Shown here one piece after another: positions 53,175 to 61,503 of a DNA stretch of 64,000 nucleotides. Location of the stretch: NCBI RefSeq assembly GCF_020091405.1, contig NZ_CP081903.1, positions 3,038,501-3,102,500 of the forward strand, read 5' to 3'. Source of the stretch: Bacteroides cellulosilyticus. GTDB taxonomy: Bacteria > Bacteroidota > Bacteroidia > Bacteroidales > Bacteroidaceae. Both the position numbers and the translations under genes were made by a program. A model generated the notes under the pieces. That model saw only the letters and a program-made list of their open reading frames with translations. It was not told where the DNA came from and ran no database searches. The first letter of the stretch is position 1. The number at the start of each line of letters is the position of its first letter.

Positions 53175-53373
53175 GTTTTTTTCATAGAGATTTAGATTTA
53201 AGGTTAGAAGAATTGTGGAAGTCGTGAGACTTCCCTTTTTTTCATCTTAAAGTTTTGCGCTCCTGTATCTCTCTTGAGACCGCTTGTAGGTGTAATATGC
53301 TAAAGTCACCGAGGTCTTGGGTTTTCACAGGAGAGTGCAGAAGAGAGTCGCTTCGTGAGAAGGGGCTTTTTTT
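53175..53373 (+). ncRNA. Candidate structured small RNA or RNA pair
   Basis: A promoter, but no gene, precedes this stretch. It contains a perfect hairpin GGAAGTC-GTGA-GACTTCC followed by seven T (53217-53242), either an end or an internal stem. It then holds a long interrupted hairpin: GCGCTCCTGT (53257-53266) with ACAGGAG..GTGC (53327-53338), inner GAGACC/GGTCTT and GGTG/CACC. A final terminator stem follows (53347-53373). Either one RNA of about 200 bases or two tandem RNAs result. The length and long broken hairpin recall 6S-type RNA or the Bacteroidales-1 motif, but I cannot match either with certainty. Confidence 0.5.
53347..53373 (+). terminator. Terminator of the structured RNA region
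   Basis: GTCGCTTC-GTGA-GAAGGGGC forms a stem with one G-G mismatch and is followed by seven T residues. Confidence 0.7.
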
Positions 53374-53405
53374 GTGCCTATACGTTTCTGTCTTTTATAT
53401 ATACC

Positions 53406-53440
53406 CAAAAAAAGGTGCCCATTTGGAGCACCTTTTTATT
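53406..53440. terminator. Two-way terminator upstream of exuT 3' end
   Basis: AAAAAGGTGC pairs with GCACCTTTTT around a CCATTTGGA loop region. The A and T runs on either side serve both strands, stopping the convergent transporter gene and anything read from the left. Confidence 0.88.
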
Positions 53441-53461
53441 ATCTTATATACTATTCCAGTA

Positions 53462-55006
53462 TTATTCCAATACGATAGGTTTGTATTTCGGAACCAAAGC
53501 CTTCATTACAACCCAACCAATCAAATATGCTACTGCACAGATGCAGAAGATGATGAAGTATCCGGCCGGTTTGCCGGAGAAACCCATGAATTCCATGGCG
53601 GGACGCACATACTGCGCACCTTGTTTCAGCAGGTCTTTTGTCATTTCCACTTCCGTTCCGTCTGCCATTGTAGTTCCGGCGGCATAGGTAAACAACATAC
53701 CGGATCCTTTATTAATAAGGAATGAACCAATACCACCAGCCATACCACCAATACCTGTTACAGTTGCAATAGCTGTTTTAGGGAACATATCACTTACGGT
53801 TGAGAAGATGTTAGCTGACCAAGACTGGTGAGCTGCACCGGCGATACCGATAATGATAACCGGGAACCAATAAGAGTAAGAACCCAATGGCTGTGCGAAC
53901 AGCGCCAACAGAGGGAAGAATGCGAAAATCAACATGGCTCGCATACGTGCTGCATAAGGGTTCATGCCTGTCTTGTTCATAATAATGGTAGGTAGTTTAC
54001 CACCATAAATAGACAACATAGTAATTGCATAAAGAACAAAAATCAGCAGCATGGCCGTAGAACTATCTGATGAGAAGCCGTAAACGTCGCTGATATATGC
54101 AGGAGTCCAGAAAAGGAAGAACCACCAGACACCGTCGGTCATGAACTTGCCGAATGCGAAAGCCCAGGTTTGTTTGTAACAGAAAGACTGCAGGAAGCTC
54201 ATTTTCTTTTCTTCTTTTCCTGCTTCTACAGGGGCAACACCTTCTTCGTGCTTATCTTGTTCAATGTATTCCAGCTCAGCCTTATTCACATGTTTGCTCT
54301 TGGCGGGTTCTGTATACATGAACACCCACATACCCATCCAGATGAACCCGAGGGCACCGATCACGATGAAAGCCATTTCCCAACCGTTTCCTATACCGAT
54401 CTCTTTAAAATATTTGGCTAATAGTGGAATCGTGACAGGTGCTGCAAGTGCACCTACCGTAGCACCGGCATTAAAAATACTGGTTGCGTATGCACGGTCC
54501 TTCTTTGGAAAATATTCAGCGGTAACTTTGATGGCTGCCGGGAAGTTACCCGCTTCACCAAGTGCCAAAACAAAACGGGCAGCAATAAAGAAGTAAACGC
54601 TGACTGTTGCAATGGTGAGTGCCATTGCAGAACCGGTTTCTACAGCAATCAGTGCATCCGAACTTTCCAATCCTACCCACAATTCGGTAGCATAACCGCA
54701 AACAGCGTGAAGACAAGCACCAAATGACCATACGCCGATAGCCCACAAATAACCTTTTTTAGTTCCCATCCAGTCGATGAAGCGACCGGCAAATAGCATA
54801 CTGAAAGCGTAAATAAGAGAGAAGATAGAGGTAATGGTACCGTAATCGTTGTCGGTCCAATGGAACTCGGGAGCGATAAAGTCTTTCCACGTCAATGACA
54901 GCACCTGGCGGTCAAGGTAGTTTACTGTTGTCGCAAAAAATAACATGGCACAGATGGTCCACCTGTAGTTGGTCATCTTTCCCATTGCATTTTGATTTAA
55001 ACTCAT
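53462..55006 (-). CDS. exuT: ExuT-like hexuronate MFS transporter
   Basis: This 12-helix major facilitator of the anion:cation symporter group has 514 residues. The early segment ATTVNYLDRQVLSL is typical of ExuT/GudP-type uronate carriers, as is ARFVLALGEAGNFPAAIKVTAEYFP and the WWFFLFWTPAYI stretch. It contains a charged central loop of about 40 residues (KAELEYIEQDKHEEG). It imports galacturonate or other uronates with protons. It is divergent from the GH105 gene, sharing a promoter region with it, which links it to pectin breakdown. Confidence 0.92.
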   Translation of the reverse strand: MSLNQNAMGKMTNYRWTICAMLFFATTVNYLDRQVLSLTWKDFIAPEFHWTDNDYGTITSIFSLIYAFSMLFAGRFIDWMGTKKGYLWAIGVWSFGACLHAVCGYATELWVGLESSDALIAVETGSAMALTIATVSVYFFIAARFVLALGEAGNFPAAIKVTAEYFPKKDRAYATSIFNAGATVGALAAPVTIPLLAKYFKEIGIGNGWEMAFIVIGALGFIWMGMWVFMYTEPAKSKHVNKAELEYIEQDKHEEGVAPVEAGKEEKKMSFLQSFCYKQTWAFAFGKFMTDGVWWFFLFWTPAYISDVYGFSSDSSTAMLLIFVLYAITMLSIYGGKLPTIIMNKTGMNPYAARMRAMLIFAFFPLLALFAQPLGSYSYWFPVIIIGIAGAAHQSWSANIFSTVSDMFPKTAIATVTGIGGMAGGIGSFLINKGSGMLFTYAAGTTMADGTEVEMTKDLLKQGAQYVRPAMEFMGFSGKPAGYFIIFCICAVAYLIGWVVMKALVPKYKPIVLE

Positions 55007-55046
55007 GATACGTTGATTTAAAATTATTAATTCTTATTTCTGGGGC

Positions 55047-55054
55047 CAAAAATA
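55047..55054 (-). promoter_or_regulatory. -7 box of exuT
   Basis: The minus strand reads TATTTTTG, 41 bases before the exuT ATG at 55006. Confidence 0.6.
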
Positions 55055-55136
55055 CACATTATTTGATGTAAATCAATACATTTTTCGTCTAATTTCCTGC
55101 AATTTTTGTTTCAAGTGCAAATAAATGGCAAAAAAA

Positions 55137-55179
55137 CTCGTTATCGTGCACGAAAACGCTCGTTCTCGTACACGAAAAA
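55137..55179. promoter_or_regulatory. 21-bp direct repeat, likely pectin regulator site
   Basis: CTCGTTATCGTGCACGAAAAC (55137-55157) is repeated as CTCGTTCTCGTACACGAAAAA (55159-55179) with three changes. The first copy contains the perfect palindrome TCGTGCACGA. The pair lies midway between the divergent exuT and GH105 promoters. Confidence 0.62.
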
Positions 55180-55255
55180 CTAAGTTTATAGAAGGCGAAA
55201 ATAAATAATGCACCTTTTCAGTCGAAAAATACACAACGTTTTAGGTGAGAACCGC

Positions 55256-55263
55256 TATCTTTG
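55256..55263 (+). promoter_or_regulatory. -7 box of the GH105-CE8 operon
   Basis: TATCTTTG lies 44 bases before the ATG at 55308. It also shows that the frame start at 55245 lies upstream of transcription and is not used. Confidence 0.68.
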
Positions 55264-55307
55264 TCACATTACTTAATATAATCTATATACCTAAAAACAA
55301 GAACAGA

Positions 55308-56528
55308 ATGATGAACAATCTGCTTTGTAAAACTTTTGTGATGGGAGCACTGATTTGCTCCACTCAGTTGTCTGCTCAGAAAGTAAGTGATAAGCAACCG
55401 TGGTCGGTACGTATGGTAGAGTCGGAGATGATCCGTTGCCCGGAATCATGGCAGTTGGATTTCCAACCGAAACTGAAATGGGATTATTGTCATGGGCTGG
55501 AATTACAAGCCATGCTGGATGTGTATGATACGTATGGAGATCAGAAGATGTTTGACTATGCGCTGGCTTATGCGGACACCATGATACACAAGGACGGAAG
55601 TATCGAAACCTATAAACTGCATGAATATAATATCGACCGCTTGAATTCAGGTAAATTCCTGTTCCGCATCTACGAACAGACGAAAGATGAAAAGTATAAG
55701 AAGGCTATTGATTTATTGCGTAGTCAGCTTGACACCCATCCGCGTAATGAGGACGGCGGTTTCTGGCATAAGAAAGTATATCCGAACCAGATGTGGTTGG
55801 ATGGTCTTTATATGGGAGCACCTTTCTATGCTGAATATGCTTTCCGCAATAATCGTGTGCAGGATTATAAAGATATTGTGAACCAGTTCATAACAGTGGC
55901 ACGCCACACGTATGATCCGAAGAACGGGCTTTATCGTCATGCCTGTGATGTAAGTCGCAAGGAACGTTGGGCAGATCCCGTTACCGGACAGTCGCAACAT
56001 AGCTGGGGACGTGCTATGGGATGGTATGCAATGGCATTTGTAGATGCACTGGACTTTATTCCGAAACATGAGGCAGGACGTGATTCCATGCTCGTTATCC
56101 TTAATAATATTGCCGCACAGGTGAAGCGCATACAAGATCCGAAGACCGGATTATGGTATCAGGTATTGGATAAGAGTGGTGAGAAAGGAAACTATGTAGA
56201 GTCTTCCTGTTCTACTATGTTTGTTTATGCCCTGTTCAAAGCTGTTCGTAAAGGATATATTGATAAATCGTATCTGAAAGTGGCTCTCAAGGGATACCAA
56301 GGTATTCTTGATAACTTCATAGAAGTAGATAAAGACGGTGTGGTGACTATTACCAGAGCCTGTGCGGTTGCCGGTCTGGGTGGCAAAAACTACCGTATGG
56401 GAGATTACACCTATTATATTAATGAAACAATCCGCAGCAACGATCCCAAGGCGGTAGGTCCGTTTATCATGGCAAGTCTGGAGTGGGAGCGTCTGCAACA
56501 AGTAAAGGAAATCGTTAATCAGAAATAA
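55308..56528 (+). CDS. GH105 unsaturated rhamnogalacturonyl/galacturonyl hydrolase
   Basis: This glycoside hydrolase of family 105 (YteR/RhiN type) removes the 4,5-unsaturated uronic acid left by pectate or rhamnogalacturonan lyases. The 406-residue chain from the ATG at 55308 has a signal peptide (CSTQLSAQ). The (alpha/alpha)6 barrel motifs are WDYCHGLELQAMLDVYD, the catalytic-Asp region MWLDGLYMGAPFYAEYA near 160-176, and SWGRAMGWYAMAFVDAL. The signal peptide places it in the periplasm. It lies four bases before a pectinesterase gene. Confidence 0.93.
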   Translation: MMNNLLCKTFVMGALICSTQLSAQKVSDKQPWSVRMVESEMIRCPESWQLDFQPKLKWDYCHGLELQAMLDVYDTYGDQKMFDYALAYADTMIHKDGSIETYKLHEYNIDRLNSGKFLFRIYEQTKDEKYKKAIDLLRSQLDTHPRNEDGGFWHKKVYPNQMWLDGLYMGAPFYAEYAFRNNRVQDYKDIVNQFITVARHTYDPKNGLYRHACDVSRKERWADPVTGQSQHSWGRAMGWYAMAFVDALDFIPKHEAGRDSMLVILNNIAAQVKRIQDPKTGLWYQVLDKSGEKGNYVESSCSTMFVYALFKAVRKGYIDKSYLKVALKGYQGILDNFIEVDKDGVVTITRACAVAGLGGKNYRMGDYTYYINETIRSNDPKAVGPFIMASLEWERLQQVKEIVNQK

Positions 56529-56532
56529 GACA

Positions 56533-57501
56533 ATGAAACGGCTAACTTATTATTTATGCGGCATACTTCTTCTCCTGGTGGGGATCATGCCGTTATCGGC
56601 ACAGTCCCAATATAAAGATACGATTGTGGTTGCCCGTGATGGTTCGGGAGACTATCGCACGTTGACGGAAGCTATGGAAGGCATTCGTGCTTTTATGGAT
56701 TACAAGGTTACAGTGCTGATAAAGAATGGAACGTATAAGGAGAAAGCGATAATTCCTTCTTGGGTGCAGAATGTAGATTTCATCGGTGAAAGTGTGGAGA
56801 ATACGATTATCACGTATGATGACCATGCCAACATTAATAAGATGGGTACTTTCCGTACCTATACTGTAAAAGTGCAGGGAAACAATATTACCTTCAAAAA
56901 CCTGACCATAGAAAACAATGCTGCCAGACTGGGGCAAGCGGTTGCCCTTCATACGGAGGGGGATAAGCTGGTATTTATCAACTGCCGTTTGCTGGGAAAT
57001 CAGGATACCATCTATACAGGTGCCGCACGTACACGCCTTTATTTCGTAGATTGCTACATTGAAGGAACCACCGATTTTATTTTCGGTCCTTCTACCGCTT
57101 TGTTTGAGAACTGCGAAATCCGTAGCAAAACAAATTCATACGTGACGGCAGCTTCTACGCCCGAAGACATTGCGGTGGGTTATGTCTTTAAGAATTGCAA
57201 ACTGACGGCCAATCCGGGTGTGGACAAGGTTTATCTGGGACGTCCCTGGCGTCCGTATGCTGCCACCGTATTTATCAATTGTGAAATGGGTAAGCATATC
57301 CGTCCCGAAGGATGGCATAATTGGGGAAAAGAGGAAAATGAGAAGACAGCTCGCTATGCTGAGTACAATAGTACGGGAGAAGGTGCTGCGGCAGCCGGTC
57401 GGGTAAAATGGGCGAAACAGCTGACCAAGAAAGAAGCAGCCCAATACGATGATCTGAATTACATCTATCGGATGTGTAGTGACTGGAAGCCTGAAAATTA
57501 A
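56533..57501 (+). CDS. Pectinesterase (CE8)
   Basis: This carbohydrate esterase family 8 enzyme removes methyl esters from homogalacturonan. The 322-residue protein has a signal peptide (LLLLVGIMPLSAQS) and the CE8 signatures in order: GSGDYRTLTEA, GQAVALH, NQDTIYTG (catalytic acid Asp), GTTDFIFGPSTALFENC (nucleophile Asp) and LGRPWRPYAATVF (Arg). No carbohydrate-binding module is attached. It is co-transcribed with GH105 (4-base gap). A family C palindrome separates it from convergent kdgF. Confidence 0.95.
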   Translation: MKRLTYYLCGILLLLVGIMPLSAQSQYKDTIVVARDGSGDYRTLTEAMEGIRAFMDYKVTVLIKNGTYKEKAIIPSWVQNVDFIGESVENTIITYDDHANINKMGTFRTYTVKVQGNNITFKNLTIENNAARLGQAVALHTEGDKLVFINCRLLGNQDTIYTGAARTRLYFVDCYIEGTTDFIFGPSTALFENCEIRSKTNSYVTAASTPEDIAVGYVFKNCKLTANPGVDKVYLGRPWRPYAATVFINCEMGKHIRPEGWHNWGKEENEKTARYAEYNSTGEGAAAAGRVKWAKQLTKKEAAQYDDLNYIYRMCSDWKPEN

Positions 57502-57505
57502 TAAC

Positions 57506-57613
57506 TTAGCTTCCTGCCTACAAAGAGCCAACTTCCTGCTTACAAGGAGTTAACTCCTTGTCGACAGGAAGTTAACTTTTTGTTAACAAGAAGTTAACTT
57601 CTTGCAGACAAGG
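57506..57613. repeat. Palindromic repeat family C, copy 2
   Basis: Multiple AAGTTAACTTC, CTTGTCGACAGG and AACAAGAAGTTAACTTCTTG units form overlapping palindromes. The element fills the whole gap between the convergent CE8 gene and kdgF. Copy 1 is at 13488-13560. Confidence 0.9.
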
Positions 57614-57615
57614 TA

Positions 57616-57963
57616 TTAGCGCTTCAGGAAATCTGCTCTCATGGGGCTGAAACAATCTATCAGAATACCAGCTTCCAGGCATACGCACCCGTGTTCCGCA
57701 TCCGGTTCAATGTAGATGCCGTCTCCGGTTTCTACAATTTGTTTTTCACCGTTCACGGTAAACTCAAATTTACCGCTTGCCACATAGGTGGTTTGTGTAT
57801 GGTAGTGGGTGTGTGGTGTACCGATGGCACCTTGCTCGAATTTTACTTTAACCAGCATCACTTGCCCGTCGTAGCCCATTATTTGGCGTACTACTCCTTC
57901 GCCTGCCGGTTCCCATGCGATTTCTTTTTCAAGAATGAAAGTGTTACTTCTTGTCTTTTTCAT
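57616..57963 (-). CDS. kdgF: KdgF-like cupin for pectin-derived uronates
   Basis: This single cupin domain has 115 residues. KdgF opens the ring of 4,5-unsaturated galacturonate to the linear 4-deoxy-5-keto form, the step after GH105. Metal-binding histidines appear in TPHTHYHTQTTYVASGKFEF (cupin motif 1) and PDAEHGCVC (motif 2), and GYDGQVMLVKVKFEQGA is close to known KdgF sequences. It has no signal peptide, as expected for a cytoplasmic enzyme. It is convergent with the CE8 gene, with its own promoter at 57992-57999. Confidence 0.88.
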   Translation of the reverse strand: MKKTRSNTFILEKEIAWEPAGEGVVRQIMGYDGQVMLVKVKFEQGAIGTPHTHYHTQTTYVASGKFEFTVNGEKQIVETGDGIYIEPDAEHGCVCLEAGILIDCFSPMRADFLKR

Positions 57964-57991
57964 TTTGTTGCCAGATTAGTTGTTTTGCCGG

Positions 57992-57999
57992 CAAATATA
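57992..57999 (-). promoter_or_regulatory. -7 box of kdgF
   Basis: The minus strand reads TATATTTG, 28 bases before the kdgF ATG at 57963. Confidence 0.65.
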
Positions 58000-58094
58000 C
58001 GATTAATATTAATTTTTCTACCGATTGCGACTTTTTTTACACTTCGGATCCTTTGTTTTTGGGTAATATTGCACCGGAAAATAATAATACTATT

Positions 58095-58102
58095 TATATT
58101 TG
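58095..58102 (+). promoter_or_regulatory. -7 box close to the CE12-CE8 start
   Basis: TATATTTG is a full -7 match, but it ends only seven bases before the ATG at 58110, so a transcript from it would be almost leaderless. The next in-frame Met falls after the signal peptide, which supports the annotated start. Confidence 0.5.
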
Positions 58103-58109
58103 ATGAATT

Positions 58110-59876
58110 ATGAAACACAAGTTGACATTATTGCTGGGGTTGTTCTTCCTGCTCTCGGCTTTCAAGGCTGACAAGCCTTTGATTACGATTTTCATGATTG
58201 GAGACTCCACTATGGCGAATAAGCCATTGACGGGTGGAAACCCCGAACGTGGCTGGGGACAGATGTTGCCCGGCTATCTTTCCGAGGAAATCCGTGTAGA
58301 CAATCATGCTGTGAATGGACGTAGTTCCAAGAGTTTTATTGACGAGGGACGGTGGGAAAAGGTGATCTCACAGGTGAAGAAAGGGGACTATGTATTTATT
58401 CAGTTCGGACATAACGATGAGAAGTCCGATCCGAAGCGGTATACGGCTCCGGGAAGTACCTTTGATGAGAACCTGAAACGTTTTGTAAACGAAACCCGTG
58501 CCAAAGGTGGTATTCCCGTTTTGTTTAACTCCATTGTACGCCGTAACTTTGGTACGGCAAACGGAAATGCAGTGGCTCAGGCTATCAGTCAGGATGATAT
58601 ACAGAAAGGAGTGAATCCGGATGCAAAGCGGGAGGCTTCGGATCAGCCAGCTGCTACTGAAGGCGACAAACTGATTGATACACACGGTGCTTATCTGGAT
58701 TCTCCGCGGAATGTAGCGAAAGAATTGGGTGTGGCTTTTGTGGATATGAATAAGATTACGCATGACCTTGTAGAGGGCATGGGGCCGGTAGACTCCCGGA
58801 AATTATTTATGTGGGTACCTGCCAATCAGGTCGCCGCGTTGCCGAAGGGACGTGAAGATAACACTCATCTGAATGTTTATGGTGGGCGTGTTGTGGCTGG
58901 TTTGGCCATGGATGCCATTGCCAAGGAAGTGCCGGAACTGGCTAAGTATGTTCGGCATTATGATTTTGTAGTGGCACAGGATGGCAGCGGAGATTTCCTT
59001 ACCGTGCAGGAGGCTATTGATGCTGTTCCTGATTTCCGCAAGAATATCCGTACTACGATACTGGTACGTAAAGGTGTGTATAAGGAGAAGATTGTGATAC
59101 CGGAAAGTAAGATCAATATTTCTCTGATAGGTCAGGACGGGGCAGTGCTTTCGTATGATGATTATGCGCAGAAGAAAAACTGCTTTGGCGAAGAAAAAGG
59201 AACCTCCGGTTCATCTTCCTGCTATATTTATGCTCCTGATTTTTATGCTGAGAATATCACGTTTGAGAACTCTTCCGGTCCGGTAGGACAGGCGGTAGCC
59301 TGCTTCGTAAGTGCCGATCGTGCTTATTTCAAGAATTGCCGTTTCCTTGGCTCTCAGGATACGCTTTATACGTATGGGAAAAATTGCCGTCAGTACTATG
59401 AAGATTGCTACGTAGAAGGTACGGTAGACTTCATATTCGGCTGGTCTACGGCTGTCTTCAACCGTTGCCATATCCATAGTAAAAGAGGTGGTTATGTCAC
59501 TGCACCTTCTACGGATCAGGGACAGAAATATGGCTACGTATTTTATGAATGTCGCCTGACTGCGGATGATGGTGTACGGGATGTCGCTCTTTCACGCCCC
59601 TGGCGTCCGTATGCGCAGGCTGTGTTTATCCGTTGCAATCTGGGTAAACATATCTCTCCTGCCGGATGGAATAACTGGGGAAATAAAGAAGCTGAAAAGA
59701 CAGTTTTCTATGCAGAATATGAAAGCACGGGTGAGGGTGCCAACCCCAAAGCGCGTGTTCCTTATTCCCATCAGTTGAAGAACCTCAAAGGGTATGAGAT
59801 AGAAACCGTACTTGCCGGAGATGACGGGTGGAATCCGGTGAAAAATGGGGATGAACTGCTAAGTATAAAGCGCTGA
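58110..59876 (+). CDS. CE12-CE8 fused acetylesterase-pectinesterase
   Basis: Two esterases are joined in one 588-residue exported protein. Residues about 20-280 are an SGNH esterase of family CE12 (rhamnogalacturonan acetylesterase type), with GDSTMANK (Ser), GHNDEKSDP and DNTHLNVYGG (Asp/His pair). Residues about 290-575 are a CE8 pectin methylesterase: GSGDFLTVQEAID, GQAVACFVS, SQDTLYTYG, GTVDFIFGWSTAVF and LSRPWRPYAQAVF. One chain can therefore strip both acetyl and methyl groups. The signal peptide is LLGLFFLLSAFKADK. The second CE8 in the window suggests division of labour. Confidence 0.92.
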   Translation: MKHKLTLLLGLFFLLSAFKADKPLITIFMIGDSTMANKPLTGGNPERGWGQMLPGYLSEEIRVDNHAVNGRSSKSFIDEGRWEKVISQVKKGDYVFIQFGHNDEKSDPKRYTAPGSTFDENLKRFVNETRAKGGIPVLFNSIVRRNFGTANGNAVAQAISQDDIQKGVNPDAKREASDQPAATEGDKLIDTHGAYLDSPRNVAKELGVAFVDMNKITHDLVEGMGPVDSRKLFMWVPANQVAALPKGREDNTHLNVYGGRVVAGLAMDAIAKEVPELAKYVRHYDFVVAQDGSGDFLTVQEAIDAVPDFRKNIRTTILVRKGVYKEKIVIPESKINISLIGQDGAVLSYDDYAQKKNCFGEEKGTSGSSSCYIYAPDFYAENITFENSSGPVGQAVACFVSADRAYFKNCRFLGSQDTLYTYGKNCRQYYEDCYVEGTVDFIFGWSTAVFNRCHIHSKRGGYVTAPSTDQGQKYGYVFYECRLTADDGVRDVALSRPWRPYAQAVFIRCNLGKHISPAGWNNWGNKEAEKTVFYAEYESTGEGANPKARVPYSHQLKNLKGYEIETVLAGDDGWNPVKNGDELLSIKR

Positions 59877-59921
59877 TTGATATTTGGATTTGATAAAGAA
59901 ACTTATAACTATTAGAACACA

Positions 59922-61238
59922 ATGATGATAAAGAATTTATTTGTATTACTGTTCGCCCTGATACTGCCGCTATCGTTTGCATCTGCGGAGAATTATCCGT
60001 ACCGGAGCGATGTCCTTTGGGTGACCGTACCCAATCATGCCGACTGGATTTATAAGACCGGAGAAAAAGCTACGGTTGAAGTTCAGTTCTATAAATATGG
60101 TATTCCGCAGGATGGAGTAACCGTATCATACGAGATAGGCGGAGATATGATGCCTGCCGAAACTTCCGGCTCTGTCACCTTGAAGCAAGGTAAGGCTGTA
60201 ATTCTCATCGGAACCATGAAGGAACCGGGATTTCGCGATTGCCGGATGACGGCAACTGTGGATGGAAAGAGCTATAAGCACCACGTAAAAGTCGGTTTCT
60301 CACCGGAGAAGATTAAACCTTATACGCAGATGCCGAAGGACTTTAAAGAATTCTGGGATAAGAATAAAGCGGAAGCCGCCAAATATCCGTTGACTTACAC
60401 GAAGGAACTGGCAAAGGAATATTGTACCGACAAGGTGGATTGCTATCTTATTAAGCTGATGTTGAACAGTCGCGGACAGAGCATTTACGGCTACTTGTTC
60501 TATCCGAAGAATGCCACAAAAGGCTCTTGTCCGGTAGTGCTTTGTCCTCCGGGTGCGGGTATCAAGACCATCAAGGAACCTTTGCGCCATAAATATTATG
60601 CAGAAGAGGGATGTATTCGTTTTGAGATCGAGATACACGGGCTGAACCCAACGATGACCGCGGAAGAATTCAAGGAAATCAGTAACGCTTTCAACGGCAG
60701 AGAGAACGGCTATCTGAATAATGGACTTGAGAACCGTGACAACTATTATATGAAACGCGTGTATCTGGGGTGTGTGCGCAGCATCGACCTTCTGACTTCC
60801 TTGCCCGAATGGGATGGCAAGAATGTAATTGTCCAGGGTGGCAGCCAGGGCGGAGCTTTAGCTCTGATTACGACCGGTCTGGATCCTCGTGTAACAGCTT
60901 GTGTAGCCAATCACCCCGCTTTGAGTGATATGGCAGGGTATAAAGCAGGGCGTGCCGGAGGTTATCCCCACTTTTTCCGTACCGAAGGGATGGATACGCC
61001 GGAGAAGTTGAGAACGATGGCATATTATGATGTGGTGAACTTCGCCCGTCTGATAAAGGTTCCTACCTATATTACCTGGGGATACAATGACGATGTTTGT
61101 CCGCCGACCACCAGTTATGCCGTTTATAACACGCTGGATTGTCCGAAGGAAGCATTGATCACCCCGATTAATGAGCACTGGACTTCCAATGATACGGAAT
61201 ACGGGCAATTGCAGTGGATATTGAAGCATCTGAAATAA
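59922..61238 (+). CDS. CE7-type acetyl esterase (acetylxylan/cephalosporin-C esterase family)
   Basis: This exported alpha/beta hydrolase has 438 residues. After a signal peptide (LILPLSFASAEN) comes an Ig-like N-terminal domain (to about 125), then the CE7 esterase domain. Its active-site residues are the nucleophile Ser in VQGGSQGGALAL, Asp in WGYNDDVCPP and His in INEHWTSN. CE7 enzymes remove acetyl groups from oligosaccharides; within this locus acetylated pectin fragments are the probable substrate (inference). It follows the CE12-CE8 gene by 45 bases and ends at a strong terminator. Confidence 0.9.
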   Translation: MMIKNLFVLLFALILPLSFASAENYPYRSDVLWVTVPNHADWIYKTGEKATVEVQFYKYGIPQDGVTVSYEIGGDMMPAETSGSVTLKQGKAVILIGTMKEPGFRDCRMTATVDGKSYKHHVKVGFSPEKIKPYTQMPKDFKEFWDKNKAEAAKYPLTYTKELAKEYCTDKVDCYLIKLMLNSRGQSIYGYLFYPKNATKGSCPVVLCPPGAGIKTIKEPLRHKYYAEEGCIRFEIEIHGLNPTMTAEEFKEISNAFNGRENGYLNNGLENRDNYYMKRVYLGCVRSIDLLTSLPEWDGKNVIVQGGSQGGALALITTGLDPRVTACVANHPALSDMAGYKAGRAGGYPHFFRTEGMDTPEKLRTMAYYDVVNFARLIKVPTYITWGYNDDVCPPTTSYAVYNTLDCPKEALITPINEHWTSNDTEYGQLQWILKHLK

Positions 61239-61259
61239 GCAACATCCACCTTATTTCTT

Positions 61260-61310
61260 ATCCCCCCGGATCTCTCTTCAATGAAAAGAGTAAATCCGGG
61301 GGGATTTTTT
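61260..61310 (+). terminator. Strong rho-independent terminator of the esterase operon
   Basis: ATCCCCCCGGAT pairs with ATCCGGGGGGAT around a stem-loop with CTCTCTT/AAAGAG, followed by six T residues. It separates the esterases from the SusC gene. Confidence 0.95.
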
Positions 61311-61503
61311 GTGACTTTACCGTGAGAAAATCCCCCTATCCCTTTGTCTGCTGTGTTTTGAGTGGTATAGAGCGATTTTTCCACCGATTCAAGCATATTT
61401 TTCACCTGAGAGAGATAGATTATCCGCTACTTTGCAAGTGCAAGGCAGACATAAATGCTTTGCAGTGAACTCAGAATTTGTTTAATCAATAAATCATTTA
61501 CTT

